Both the position numbers and the translations under genes were made by a program. From Thermoplasmatota archaeon (GTDB taxonomy: Bacteria; Pseudomonadota; Gammaproteobacteria; Burkholderiales; Thiobacillaceae), in assembly GCA_023475455.1 (NCBI GenBank), contig JAMCVR010000128.1, positions 11,308 through 17,594 on the forward strand: 6,287 nucleotides of DNA, in the 5' to 3' direction. Under the pieces are notes generated by a model, which was given only the letters and a program-made list of their open reading frames with translations, had not been told where the DNA came from and made no database searches. Position 1 is the first letter of the stretch. The number at the start of each line of letters is the position of its first letter. Shown here piece after piece: positions 1 to 5,020 of this stretch.

Positions 1-155
1 CGGAACAGGTCCGATTCACCGAACAGCAGGCTGCTGAACACCAGCGCCAGCGCCAGGGTCAGGCGATACAGGTTGAAGTAATCGAGGCTGCGCCAGTGCG
101 ACGCGTAATAGCCCGGCGTGGCAGGGCGCGGCATCGACGTTGCCGCTGCGTTCAT
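1..155 (-). CDS. PilS-like two-component sensor histidine kinase, N-terminal fragment
   Basis: Reading leftwards from an ATG at 155, the frame is open to the window edge and gives 51 residues, so only the N-terminus is visible. After a short polar start (MNAAATSMPRP) comes YYASHWRSLDYFNLYRLTLA and then a hydrophobic stretch (about residues 32-46) that looks like the first membrane helix. The W-R-S-L-x-Y-F-N-L-Y-R-L pattern ahead of a membrane segment resembles the N-terminus of PilS-type sensor kinases of beta-proteobacteria, which sense at the membrane and phosphorylate a sigma-54-dependent regulator (PilR) controlling type IV pili. A PP0621-family gene directly upstream on the same strand fits my recollection of that neighbourhood. 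No kinase motif is visible because the gene is cut. No clear ribosome site precedes the ATG; Met8 (ATG at 134) is an alternative start. The family call is moderate, the reading frame good. Confidence 0.6.
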   Translation of the reverse strand, partial: MNAAATSMPRPATPGYYASHWRSLDYFNLYRLTLALALVFSSLLFGESDLF

Positions 156-173
156 CCTGAAAACCGCATTTGA

Positions 174-299
174 ACCACAGAGGCACAGAGGCACGGAGGA
201 AAAAACAAAGACTTACATCGCGATGCCCTGTCACCTGTCGGGTGACTGGCCAAATGCGGGGATTTCTTGTCTTTCTCTGTGCCTCTGTGCCTCTGTGGT
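174..299. repeat. REP/MITE-like inverted repeat element with internal hairpin
   Basis: Two long arms face each other. The left arm (174-199) starts ACCACAGAGGCACAGAGGCA, and the right arm (275-299) is its reverse complement with about one mismatch. The 75-bp centre contains a second small hairpin: GTCACC at 230-235 and GGTGAC at 241-246 around a 5-base loop, with outer GCC/GGC at 225-227 and 248-250. The arms contain direct iterations of an AGAGGCAC-type unit. Arms of this kind are a familiar dispersed non-coding repeat in many bacterial genomes and often give spurious ORFs. The element fills most of the 157 bp between the PP0621-family stop (313) and the kinase start (155), so it may also shape the transcript between those two genes. 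No gene lies in this gap. Confidence 0.75.
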
Positions 300-312
300 G
301 AGGAATTCAGGT

Positions 313-537
313 TCATTTTTTGCCGAGCTGCTTGTGTTCGGGGGTGCAGAAGAAATCGCCGCCAGAAAAAATCGCTTCGCCGCGCGGCAGATTGACACCG
401 CAATGCGCGCATTTCACCATGTCCTCGACCACATCTTCGCGCGCGGACGCGGACGGTTTGCCGAGCGAGCGCTGATAGGCGCGGAACAGCGCCAGCACCA
501 CAAAACCAATCGCAATCAGCAGCAGAATCTTGAGCAC
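313..537 (-). CDS. PP0621 family protein, small membrane-anchored zinc-ribbon-like protein
   Basis: This 74-residue protein starts at a GTG (537-535) and ends at TGA (315-313). A GGGAGAG ribosome site (549-543) lies 5 bases upstream of the GTG and fixes the start; the ATG just upstream is out of frame. Residues 2-19 (LKILLLIAIGFVVLALFR) form one membrane helix. The rest is soluble and carries a CxxC pair (C-A-H-C, residues 43-46) and a later F-F-C-T-P-E-H, a C/H arrangement that could bind one metal ion. The motif C-A-H-C-G-V-x-L-P and the C-terminal C-x-x-E-H are what I recognise from the PP0621 family, whose function is unknown. It lies ahead of the PilS-like gene on the same strand. Its 5' 60 bp, ribosome site and upstream region are repeated exactly at 1081 onward by the tandem duplication, but this outer copy is intact. 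Confidence 0.85.
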   Translation of the reverse strand: MLKILLLIAIGFVVLALFRAYQRSLGKPSASAREDVVEDMVKCAHCGVNLPRGEAIFSGGDFFCTPEHKQLGKK

Positions 538-963
538 GCCATCTCTCCCAAATGGCGTTCAGCATAGCACGGCGCCGTGCCGCGCCCTCCAGCGGGGCAG
601 GGTCGGGGTGGCCGCAGCGGGGACGGACAGCACCTGCGCCCCTTCGCGTTGCAGCCGCGCGGCGGCTTCGGCCTCGTCGAGCGCCCCCACCGTCGGCGCG
701 GCCACGCCGGTTCCGGTTACGGCAATAGGGATGCCGGATGAATGGGCGTCATATGGGCCGGTTGTACGTGGATTGTGGAGGCAGGTCTCGCGATGCGGGC
801 GATCCGGTGTGACCCCGATCCTGCGCTGTCATATTCCGACAACCTTGCCCGACTGATAATGCAGATGCGGCAGGCCCGTCCTGCATTTGGCCGGCGGTTC
901 AAATCGATAATGCGCCTGCCACGGGCCGTCTGGAAACCCGCATCGACACGATCCCATGGAGCG
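538..963. promoter_or_regulatory. Divergent intergenic region, copy 1
   Basis: These 426 bp separate the PP0621-family start (reading left) from the start of the truncated WcaJ stub (reading right). By position they should hold the promoters of both divergent genes, but I could not identify a convincing -35/-10 or sigma-54 pair. Two GATAATGC boxes occur at 855 and 906, without matching -35 hexamers. As copy 1 of the duplication, this copy probably still drives the intact PP0621-family gene. Confidence 0.35.
559..828 (-). other. Coding-like minus-strand frame without a start, possible gene remnant
   Basis: On the minus strand a frame is open from just after a TGA (831-829) to a TGA at 561-559. 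Its last 60 or so codons have the strong G/C third-position preference of real genes here and read like ordinary protein (for example IPIAVTGTGVAAPTVGALDE, then AARLQREGAQVLSVP). There is no ATG and no ribosome site near its beginning. The stretch with an alternating small-residue strand followed by LQREGAQVLSVP faintly recalls the reductase part of RibD-like proteins, but I cannot claim this. It could be the broken 3' end of a former gene or chance in GC-rich DNA. The same frame is repeated at 1162-1431. Confidence 0.2.
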
Positions 964-1140
964 ATGACAAACCATAACCAGTGGCTGTTCCGGCAGCAGC
1001 TTTCCGTCGTATCGCTGACCAAAATCCTGCTCGACCCCTTCGTGGCCGTGCTGGTGCTGATCGGCTGCGCGCTGTATTTCGGCGCGGAACAGCGCCAGCA
1101 CCACAAAACCAATCGCAATCAGCAGCAGAATCTTGAGCAC
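829..1140 (-). pseudogene. Truncated 5' copy of the PP0621-family gene fused to out-of-context sequence
   Basis: Reading left from the duplicated GTG (1140-1138), the first 20 residues (MLKILLLIAIGFVVLALFRA, one membrane helix) are identical to the intact gene at 313-537. The duplication junction at 1081-1084 then replaces the rest. The frame runs on for 83 more residues through the antisense of the WcaJ 5' region and stops at 829, giving a 103-residue chimera that lacks the cysteine-rich part. The ribosome site is preserved (1152-1146), so it could be translated. It is best regarded as a by-product of the duplication, with no expected function. Confidence 0.8.
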
Positions 1141-1170
1141 GCCATCTCTCCCAAATGGCGTTCAGCATAG
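964..1170 (+). pseudogene. Truncated 5' copy of the WcaJ-type sugar phosphotransferase gene
   Basis: The first 40 codons (964-1083) are identical to the start of the intact gene at 1567 and encode the cytoplasmic N-terminus and the first membrane segment (about residues 24-40). At the duplication junction the frame passes into the antisense of the PP0621-family 5' end, adding a 28-residue hydrophilic tail (starting AEQRQHHKTN) before the stop at 1168-1170. The result is a 68-residue ORF with no nucleotide-binding or catalytic part. If made, it could be a small single-span membrane peptide, but this is only a consequence of the rearrangement. Confidence 0.85.
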
Positions 1171-1566
1171 CACGGCGCCGTGCCGCGCCCTCCAGCGGGG
1201 CAGGGTCGGGGTGGCCGCAGCGGGGACGGACAGCACCTGCGCCCCTTCGCGTTGCAGCCGCGCGGCGGCTTCGGCCTCGTCGAGCGCCCCCACCGTCGGC
1301 GCGGCCACGCCGGTTCCGGTTACGGCAATAGGGATGCCGGATGAATGGGCGTCATATGGGCCGGTTGTACGTGGATTGTGGAGGCAGGTCTCGCGATGCG
1401 GGCGATCCGGTGTGACCCCGATCCTGCGCTGTCATATTCCGACAACCTTGCCCGACTGATAATGCAGATGCGGCAGGCCCGTCCTGCATTTGGCCGGCGG
1501 TTCAAATCGATAATGCGCCTGCCACGGGCCGTCTGGAAACCCGCATCGACACGATCCCATGGAGCG
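1141..1566. promoter_or_regulatory. Divergent intergenic region, copy 2, upstream of the intact WcaJ-type gene
   Basis: This is the exact second copy of 538-963. It lies between the truncated PP0621 stub and the intact glycosyltransferase and by position should carry the promoter for the EPS gene at 1567. I saw no confident promoter hexamers. A plus-strand frame is open across part of it (from ATG 1345 into the gene), but its product there is unlike the family and lacks a ribosome site, so I treat it as untranslated leader or promoter DNA. Transcription starting in copy 1 would also read into this copy. Confidence 0.35.
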
Positions 1567-2949
1567 ATGACAAACCATAACCAGTGGCTGTTCCGGCAGC
1601 AGCTTTCCGTCGTATCGCTGACCAAAATCCTGCTCGACCCCTTCGTGGCCGTGCTGGTGCTGATCGGCTGCGCGCTGTATTTCGGCGAACCCTTCCGCGG
1701 GCCGTATCCCATCCTCGCCCTCATCGTTTTTACCCTCACCTTCCCCGGCAAGTGGCCCGAGGTCACCCTGCGCGCCTTCTGGAACGAAGTCGTCATGCCG
1801 TGGTTCTTCCTGTCCGGGCTGATCCTGCTGTTCGGCTATTCCACCGGCTATCTCGACTGGTTTCCGCCCGATCTGGTGATGGCGTGGATGCTCGCCACCC
1901 CGGTTGCCATGTACGTCGCGCACCGCATCGTGCGCAAGATCCTGCCGCGCCTGCTGCTGCTGGAAGGCGGGCGCCGCCGCGCCATCATCGTCGGCGCCGG
2001 CCACCTGGGCACCGAGCTGCGCGGGCGCTTTGCCGACGACCGCGCGCTCGGCGTCGACGTCGCCGGCTTCTTCGACGACCGCGAAATCGGGCGCACCCAA
2101 CTCGTCGATCCCAAAGGGCTGCTCGGCCGGCTCGACGACATCCCCGGCTACGTCAACCGCAGCGGCATCGACCTCGTCTACATCACCCTGCCCATGGCCT
2201 CGCAGCCGCGCACCCTGAGCCTGCTCGACGCCCTGCGCGACACCACCGCCTCGGTCTATTTCGTCCCCGACATCTTCGTTTCCGACCTCATCCAGGCGCG
2301 GGTCGACCACATTCACGGCATGCCCGTCGTCGCGCTGACCGAAACCCCCACCCTCGGCGTCAGCGGCATCGGCAAGCGCATCAGCGACGTCGTCATCGCC
2401 AGCCTCATCCTGCTCATGATCTGGCCGCTTCTGCTGGTGCTCGCCATCGGCGTCAAGATCTCCTCGCCCGGCCCCGTCATCTTCAAGCAGCGCCGCTACG
2501 GCCTCGACGGCCAGGAAATCCTCATCTACAAATTCCGCTCCATGACCGTCTGCGAGGACGGCGGAACCATCAACCAGGCCAGCCGCCGCGACACCCGCAT
2601 CACCCCCTTCGGCGCCTTCATCCGCCGCACCTCGCTCGACGAACTGCCGCAGTTCATCAACGTCCTGCAGGGCCGCATGAGCGTCGTCGGCCCGCGTCCC
2701 CACGCCGTCGCCCACAACGAGCAATACCGCAAGCTCATCAAGGGCTACATGCTGCGCCACAAGGTCAAGCCCGGCATCACCGGCTGGGCGCAGGTCAACG
2801 GCCTGCGCGGCGAAACCGAAACCCTCGACAAGATGCGCGCCCGCATCCAGTACGACATCGACTACATGCGCAACTGGTCGCTGGTGTTCGACCTCATGAT
2901 CATCGGCAAGACGCTTGCCGTCGTCTGGCGCGACCAGAACGCGTACTAA
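1567..2949 (+). CDS. wcaJ: Undecaprenyl-phosphate sugar (glucose) phosphotransferase, WcaJ type
   Basis: The 460-residue protein is a polyprenyl-phosphate hexose-1-phosphate transferase. Such enzymes move a sugar-1-phosphate, usually glucose-1-P, from UDP-sugar to undecaprenyl phosphate at the inner membrane and start the EPS repeat unit. Four N-terminal hydrophobic segments (about 24-40, 47-59, 75-96, 103-118) precede a Rossmann-like domain with GAGHLG (143-148) and FFDD (168-171). A re-entrant helix with a central proline (275-298, P287) leads into the catalytic domain: SSPGPVIFKQRRYG (299-312), KFRSM (322-326), TSLDELPQ with the D358-E359 pair (355-362), VVGPRP (373-378), KPGITGWAQ (401-409) and Y-D-I-D-Y (429-433). 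No key residue is missing. I chose ATG 1567 because it gives the usual family length and N-terminus; its GGAG (1561-1564) is unusually close, 2 bases away. A longer frame from 1345 is less likely. Glucose as substrate is a family inference; galactose cannot be excluded. Confidence 0.92.
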   Translation: MTNHNQWLFRQQLSVVSLTKILLDPFVAVLVLIGCALYFGEPFRGPYPILALIVFTLTFPGKWPEVTLRAFWNEVVMPWFFLSGLILLFGYSTGYLDWFPPDLVMAWMLATPVAMYVAHRIVRKILPRLLLLEGGRRRAIIVGAGHLGTELRGRFADDRALGVDVAGFFDDREIGRTQLVDPKGLLGRLDDIPGYVNRSGIDLVYITLPMASQPRTLSLLDALRDTTASVYFVPDIFVSDLIQARVDHIHGMPVVALTETPTLGVSGIGKRISDVVIASLILLMIWPLLLVLAIGVKISSPGPVIFKQRRYGLDGQEILIYKFRSMTVCEDGGTINQASRRDTRITPFGAFIRRTSLDELPQFINVLQGRMSVVGPRPHAVAHNEQYRKLIKGYMLRHKVKPGITGWAQVNGLRGETETLDKMRARIQYDIDYMRNWSLVFDLMIIGKTLAVVWRDQNAY

Positions 2950-2971
2950 AAGTCGCAAGCTGCAAGGAGGA

Positions 2972-2994
2972 CGTCATTCCGGCGTGCACCGGAA
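2972..2994. repeat. REP-like palindrome, partial copy
   Basis: CGTCATTCCGGC (2972-2983) is identical to the reverse complement of 5102-5113 in the repeat near epsL. It forms a short hairpin, TTCCGG (2977-2982) pairing with CCGGAA (2989-2994). The second half of the element seen at 5046-5113 is absent. It starts 22 bp after the WcaJ-type stop. Confidence 0.6.
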
Positions 2995-3030
2995 AGGCGG
3001 ATGGAAGAGCGGGTGGGCGCCGCCCGCCGC

Positions 3031-3106
3031 CGCTCCGCGCGGGCTGCACCCGCAAGGGATAGGCCGTGGTTGTAAAGCCGCTAAAGCGGCAACAACCACG
3101 CTCCGC
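3031..3106. repeat. Composite palindromic repeat flanked by 8-bp direct repeats
   Basis: Two hairpins lie side by side. The first is GCGGG-CTGCA-CCCGC (3039-3053). The second is a two-tier stem: CGTGGTTGT (3065-3073) pairs perfectly with ACAACCACG (3092-3100), and inside it GCCGC (3077-3081) pairs with GCGGC (3086-3090) around TAAA. The unit is bracketed by CGCTCCGC at 3031-3038 and again at 3099-3106. No T-run follows, so it is not a classic terminator. It resembles a small non-autonomous repeat and is one of several in the 393-bp gap between the WcaJ-type gene and epsD, which holds no gene I can support. Confidence 0.65.
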
Positions 3107-3123
3107 CCCCCTTGATCTACATT

Positions 3124-3146
3124 CTGTGTCTCTGTGGTGAGGAATT
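3124..3146. repeat. Solo fragment of the 174-299 repeat family
   Basis: These 23 bases match 285-307 (the right arm of the inverted repeat plus its flank) at 22 of 23 positions, including the shared run CTCTGTGGTGAGGAATT. The opposite arm is missing, so this is a degraded or single-ended copy. Confidence 0.7.
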
Positions 3147-3175
3147 TATGGTCAACGCGGTCCGGCCGATTTTGG

Positions 3176-3199
3176 AGCCGCCTCACAACCGGCTTTTTT
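3176..3199 (+). terminator. Candidate Rho-independent terminator
   Basis: AGCCG (3176-3180) pairs with CGGCT (3190-3194) around a 9-base loop, followed by a run of six T (3194-3199). A further G-T pair can extend the stem. It lies about 230 bp after the WcaJ-type stop and 160 bp before epsD, where it could end the upstream transcript. The stem is short, so strength is uncertain. Confidence 0.4.
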
Positions 3200-3319
3200 C
3201 GAGGGGCCAACCGCCTGCCCAATCGCCCCCCCGCATTCAAATTTTCACCCATTCGGGCGTCCGGCATGCTTCCTGTCTTCGGGCTAACCGGCAGTGCGCT
3301 TACTGTAACATTCGTACCA

Positions 3320-3349
3320 CATAATTTCCGGTCATCCGGATTATGAGGA
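3320..3349 (+). promoter_or_regulatory. Dyad and Shine-Dalgarno site upstream of epsD
   Basis: ATAAT (3321-3325) and CCGG (3328-3331) are mirrored by CCGG (3336-3339) and ATTAT (3340-3344), a 9-bp imperfect dyad with a 4-base centre and a 2-base bulge. It ends right at the ribosome site GAGGA (3345-3349), which is 8 bases from ATG 3358 and decides the epsD start. CATAAT (3320-3325) could be a -10 box, but no good -35 is seen. The dyad could be an operator or a leader hairpin near the ribosome site. Confidence 0.35.
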
Positions 3350-3357
3350 AGTCGAAA

Positions 3358-4323
3358 ATGCAAGGATTCAGGAAGCTGTATCTGCCGTTGCTGGCCGCTG
3401 CGCTGGTGGCAGGCTGTGGCGACGGGAAGGACGACGCGGCGACGGGCGAGAAGAACCCCACCCAGGTGGCGGCCAGGGTCAACGGCACCGAATTGACGGT
3501 GCATCAGGTGAACTACGCGCTGCAGCGCATTCCCAATCTCGACAAGGAACAATCCAGGGCGGCTTCGCTGCGGGTGGCGCGCAATCTGGTCGATCAGGAA
3601 GTGGTGGTGCAGAAGGCGCTGGAAGACAGGCTGGATCGCGATCCCTTGGTGGTGCAGGCGCTCGATGCGGCGCGGCGCCAGATCCTGGCCGAGGCTTATA
3701 TGAGCCGCAAGCTGGGCACGCCGGCTGAGCCGGCCGAGGCCGAGGTGACGGATTATTTCAACAGGCACCCGGAACTGTTTGCCAGGCGCAAGATTTATCG
3801 CCTGCAGGAAATCTCGATCAAGGCGCCGAAGGACAAGCAGGATGCGATCCGCACCCAGTTGGCGGCATCCAAAAACCTGAACGATTTCGGCACATGGCTG
3901 AAGGCTGAGAATCATCCGGTGAAAGCCGCGCAGGGCGTAAAGCCGGCCGAGCAGCTGCCGCTGGAGATCCTGCCTCGCCTGGCTGAAATGCCGAAAGGCC
4001 AGGCGATGGTGGTGAACGCGCCGGACGGCCTGCTGGTGATCGTGCTGGCCGATTCGCAGACGCAGCCGGTGACGCTGGAGCAGGCCAGGCCGGCGATTGT
4101 GCGGTTGCTGCAGACGCAGGCACGCCAGAAGGCCGCCAAGGCCGAACTGGATGCGTTGAAGGCCGCAGCCAAGATCGAATACGTGGGCGAGTTTGCCGAT
4201 GCCGGCAAGGAAGAGGCGGCTCCGGCGGCTGCGACACCTGCCAGGCCTGCTGCCCCGGCAACGGACGCTGCGCCCGCTGCCGACGCCGATGCGATCAGCA
4301 AAGGCATTTCCGGTCTGAAGTGA
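3358..4323 (+). CDS. epsD: EpsD-family peptidyl-prolyl isomerase-like lipoprotein
   Basis: The protein has 321 residues from ATG 3358, chosen for its GAGGA site at 8-base spacing; an in-frame ATG at 3343 would add 5 residues without a ribosome site. Residues 1-20 form a lipoprotein signal with lipobox L-V-A-G-C, Cys20 being the lipidation site. Residue +2 is Gly, so no inner-membrane retention signal is evident. From about 38 the chain resembles SurA/parvulin-type N-domains (ARVNGTELTVHQVNYAL, NLVDQEVVVQKALEDR, then YFNRHPELFARRKIYRLQEI at 133-152), with a weak rotamase-like region after that. This pattern is that of the EpsD family found in EPS clusters of PEP-CTERM bacteria. The last 35 residues are an Ala/Pro-rich tail. 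It probably acts as a periplasm-facing chaperone for EPS export components; isomerase activity is not shown. The CPBP gene follows after 37 bp. Confidence 0.85.
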   Translation: MQGFRKLYLPLLAAALVAGCGDGKDDAATGEKNPTQVAARVNGTELTVHQVNYALQRIPNLDKEQSRAASLRVARNLVDQEVVVQKALEDRLDRDPLVVQALDAARRQILAEAYMSRKLGTPAEPAEAEVTDYFNRHPELFARRKIYRLQEISIKAPKDKQDAIRTQLAASKNLNDFGTWLKAENHPVKAAQGVKPAEQLPLEILPRLAEMPKGQAMVVNAPDGLLVIVLADSQTQPVTLEQARPAIVRLLQTQARQKAAKAELDALKAAAKIEYVGEFADAGKEEAAPAAATPARPAAPATDAAPAADADAISKGISGLK

Positions 4324-4330
4324 TCTGACG

Positions 4331-4351
4331 GGCGCGGCGACAAGCCGCGCC
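4331..4351 (+). promoter_or_regulatory. Strong hairpin between epsD and the CPBP protease gene
   Basis: GGCGCGGC (4331-4338) pairs perfectly with GCCGCGCC (4344-4351) around GACAA, followed by only a short mixed T stretch (TGTTTCGTT) just before ATG 4361. It is too T-poor for a firm terminator. It may be an attenuator or RNA-stabilising stem, and it occupies the place where the ribosome site of the next gene should be. Confidence 0.45.
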
Positions 4352-4360
4352 TGTTTCGTT

Positions 4361-5020
4361 ATGTCTCCCATTTTCGTACGCAGCCTGCCGTTCGGACTGT
4401 ATATCGCCCTGCTTGCGGTGGAAGGCCTGTTGCCCGGATGGGTGCCGGACTTCGACGTGCGCTGGCTGTATCCGGTGAAGGCCGGGCTGGTGGCGCTGGC
4501 TCTGGCGGTGCTGTGGCGCCATTACGCCGAACTCGGGTCGTACGGCCTGCCGGCGAGGCACCTGCTGCTGTCGGTCGGGGTGGGGGTCGCGGTGCTGGTG
4601 CTGTGGGTCAATCTCGACGCCGGCTGGATGCTGATGGGCGAGGCGGGCGAGGGCTACGACCCCACCGACGAGGCCGGCCGCATCGACTGGCTGCTGGTCG
4701 CCTTCCGCATCGCCGGCGCCGCGCTGGTGGTGCCGGTCATGGAAGAACTGTTCTGGCGCTCGTTCCTGCAGCGCTGGGTGCGGCAGCCCGATTTCCTGAG
4801 TCTGAACCCGGCGCGGATCGGCCTCAGGGCGCTGCTCATCGCCAGCGCGCTGTTCGCCGTCGCACACCTGCAATGGCTGGCCGGGCTGATCGCCGGCCTG
4901 GCCTACGGCTGGCTGTACATCCGCACGCGCAACCTGTGGGCGCCGATCGTCGCGCATGCCGTCACCAACGGCGCGCTGGGCGCGTACGTGGTGGCCACCG
5001 GCCGGTGGAGTTTCTGGTGA
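4361..5020 (+). CDS. CPBP-family (CAAX protease-related) membrane protease, PEP-CTERM/EPS-associated
   Basis: This 219-residue, very hydrophobic protein belongs to the CPBP/Abi family of intramembrane metalloprotease-like proteins. All three family motifs are present: EELFWR at 128-133 (E128, E129, R133 of EExxxR), FAVAH at 165-169 (H169) and HAVTN at 199-203 (H199, N203). Several hydrophobic segments span the chain (about 7-25, 36-52, 65-90, 110-127, 155-170, 172-188). The start and layout (SPIFVRSLPFGLYIALLAVE, with V-R-W-L-Y-P-V-K-A near 32-40) match what I know as the CAAX protease-related family seen with exosortase/EPS gene clusters. The substrate is unknown. No good ribosome site precedes the ATG; a hairpin fills the 37-bp gap after epsD, so coupling or a leaderless-like start is possible. 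Its TGA overlaps the GTG of epsL in GTGA. Confidence 0.85.
   Translation: MSPIFVRSLPFGLYIALLAVEGLLPGWVPDFDVRWLYPVKAGLVALALAVLWRHYAELGSYGLPARHLLLSVGVGVAVLVLWVNLDAGWMLMGEAGEGYDPTDEAGRIDWLLVAFRIAGAALVVPVMEELFWRSFLQRWVRQPDFLSLNPARIGLRALLIASALFAVAHLQWLAGLIAGLAYGWLYIRTRNLWAPIVAHAVTNGALGAYVVATGRWSFW

Larger units (their letters stand above)
478..1687. repeat. Perfect 603-bp tandem duplication with GGCG microhomology
   Basis: Copy 1 is 478-1080 and copy 2 is 1081-1683; I compared them line by line and saw no difference. The match continues for four more bases (GGCG at 1684-1687). GGCG therefore occurs at the left boundary (478-481), at the internal junction (1081-1084) and at the right boundary (1684-1687), the signature of duplication between two 4-bp homologies. 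Left of 478 and right of 1687 the sequences diverge at once. The unit contains the first 60 bp of the PP0621-family gene (minus strand), the 426-bp divergent intergenic region, and the first 40 codons of the WcaJ-type gene (plus strand). Because the unit spans a divergent pair, each gene keeps one complete copy on the outside and gains one 5' stub inside. No transposase or terminal inverted repeats are present. Confidence 0.95.

Noticed and set aside
118..567. 149-residue plus-strand frame over the repeat and PP0621 region
   Set aside because: It is made of translated inverted-repeat sequence and antisense of the PP0621-family gene.
1345..1566. N-terminal extension of the WcaJ-type protein by 74 residues from ATG 1345
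   Set aside because: The extension has no ribosome site, is unlike the family N-terminus, and lies in the duplicated intergenic DNA. Starting at 1567 gives the usual length.
1559..1570. Three-codon mini-ORF (ATG GAG CGA TGA) overlapping the WcaJ start as ATGA
   Set aside because: It is short enough to arise by chance and has no ribosome site of its own.
1432..2958. 508-residue open frame on the minus strand opposite the WcaJ-type gene
   Set aside because: It is a shadow of the strong G/C third-position bias of the real gene, and its composition is dominated by Asp, Ala, Val and Gly without family motifs.
1584..3062. 492-residue Arg/Pro/His-rich frame on the plus strand
   Set aside because: It is a frame-shifted shadow of the WcaJ-type gene with biased, low-complexity composition.
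3262..3285. Possible sigma-54 promoter (GGCATG...) upstream of epsD
   Set aside because: The -24 GG is followed at the right spacing by GT rather than GC, and the rest of the -12 element does not fit.
3150..3340. Possible c-di-GMP riboswitch in the epsD leader
   Set aside because: I looked for the conserved core segments of the known class and did not find them.
2974..4371. 465-residue minus-strand frame opposite epsD
   Set aside because: It lies antisense to a well-supported gene and runs through repeat sequence at its end.
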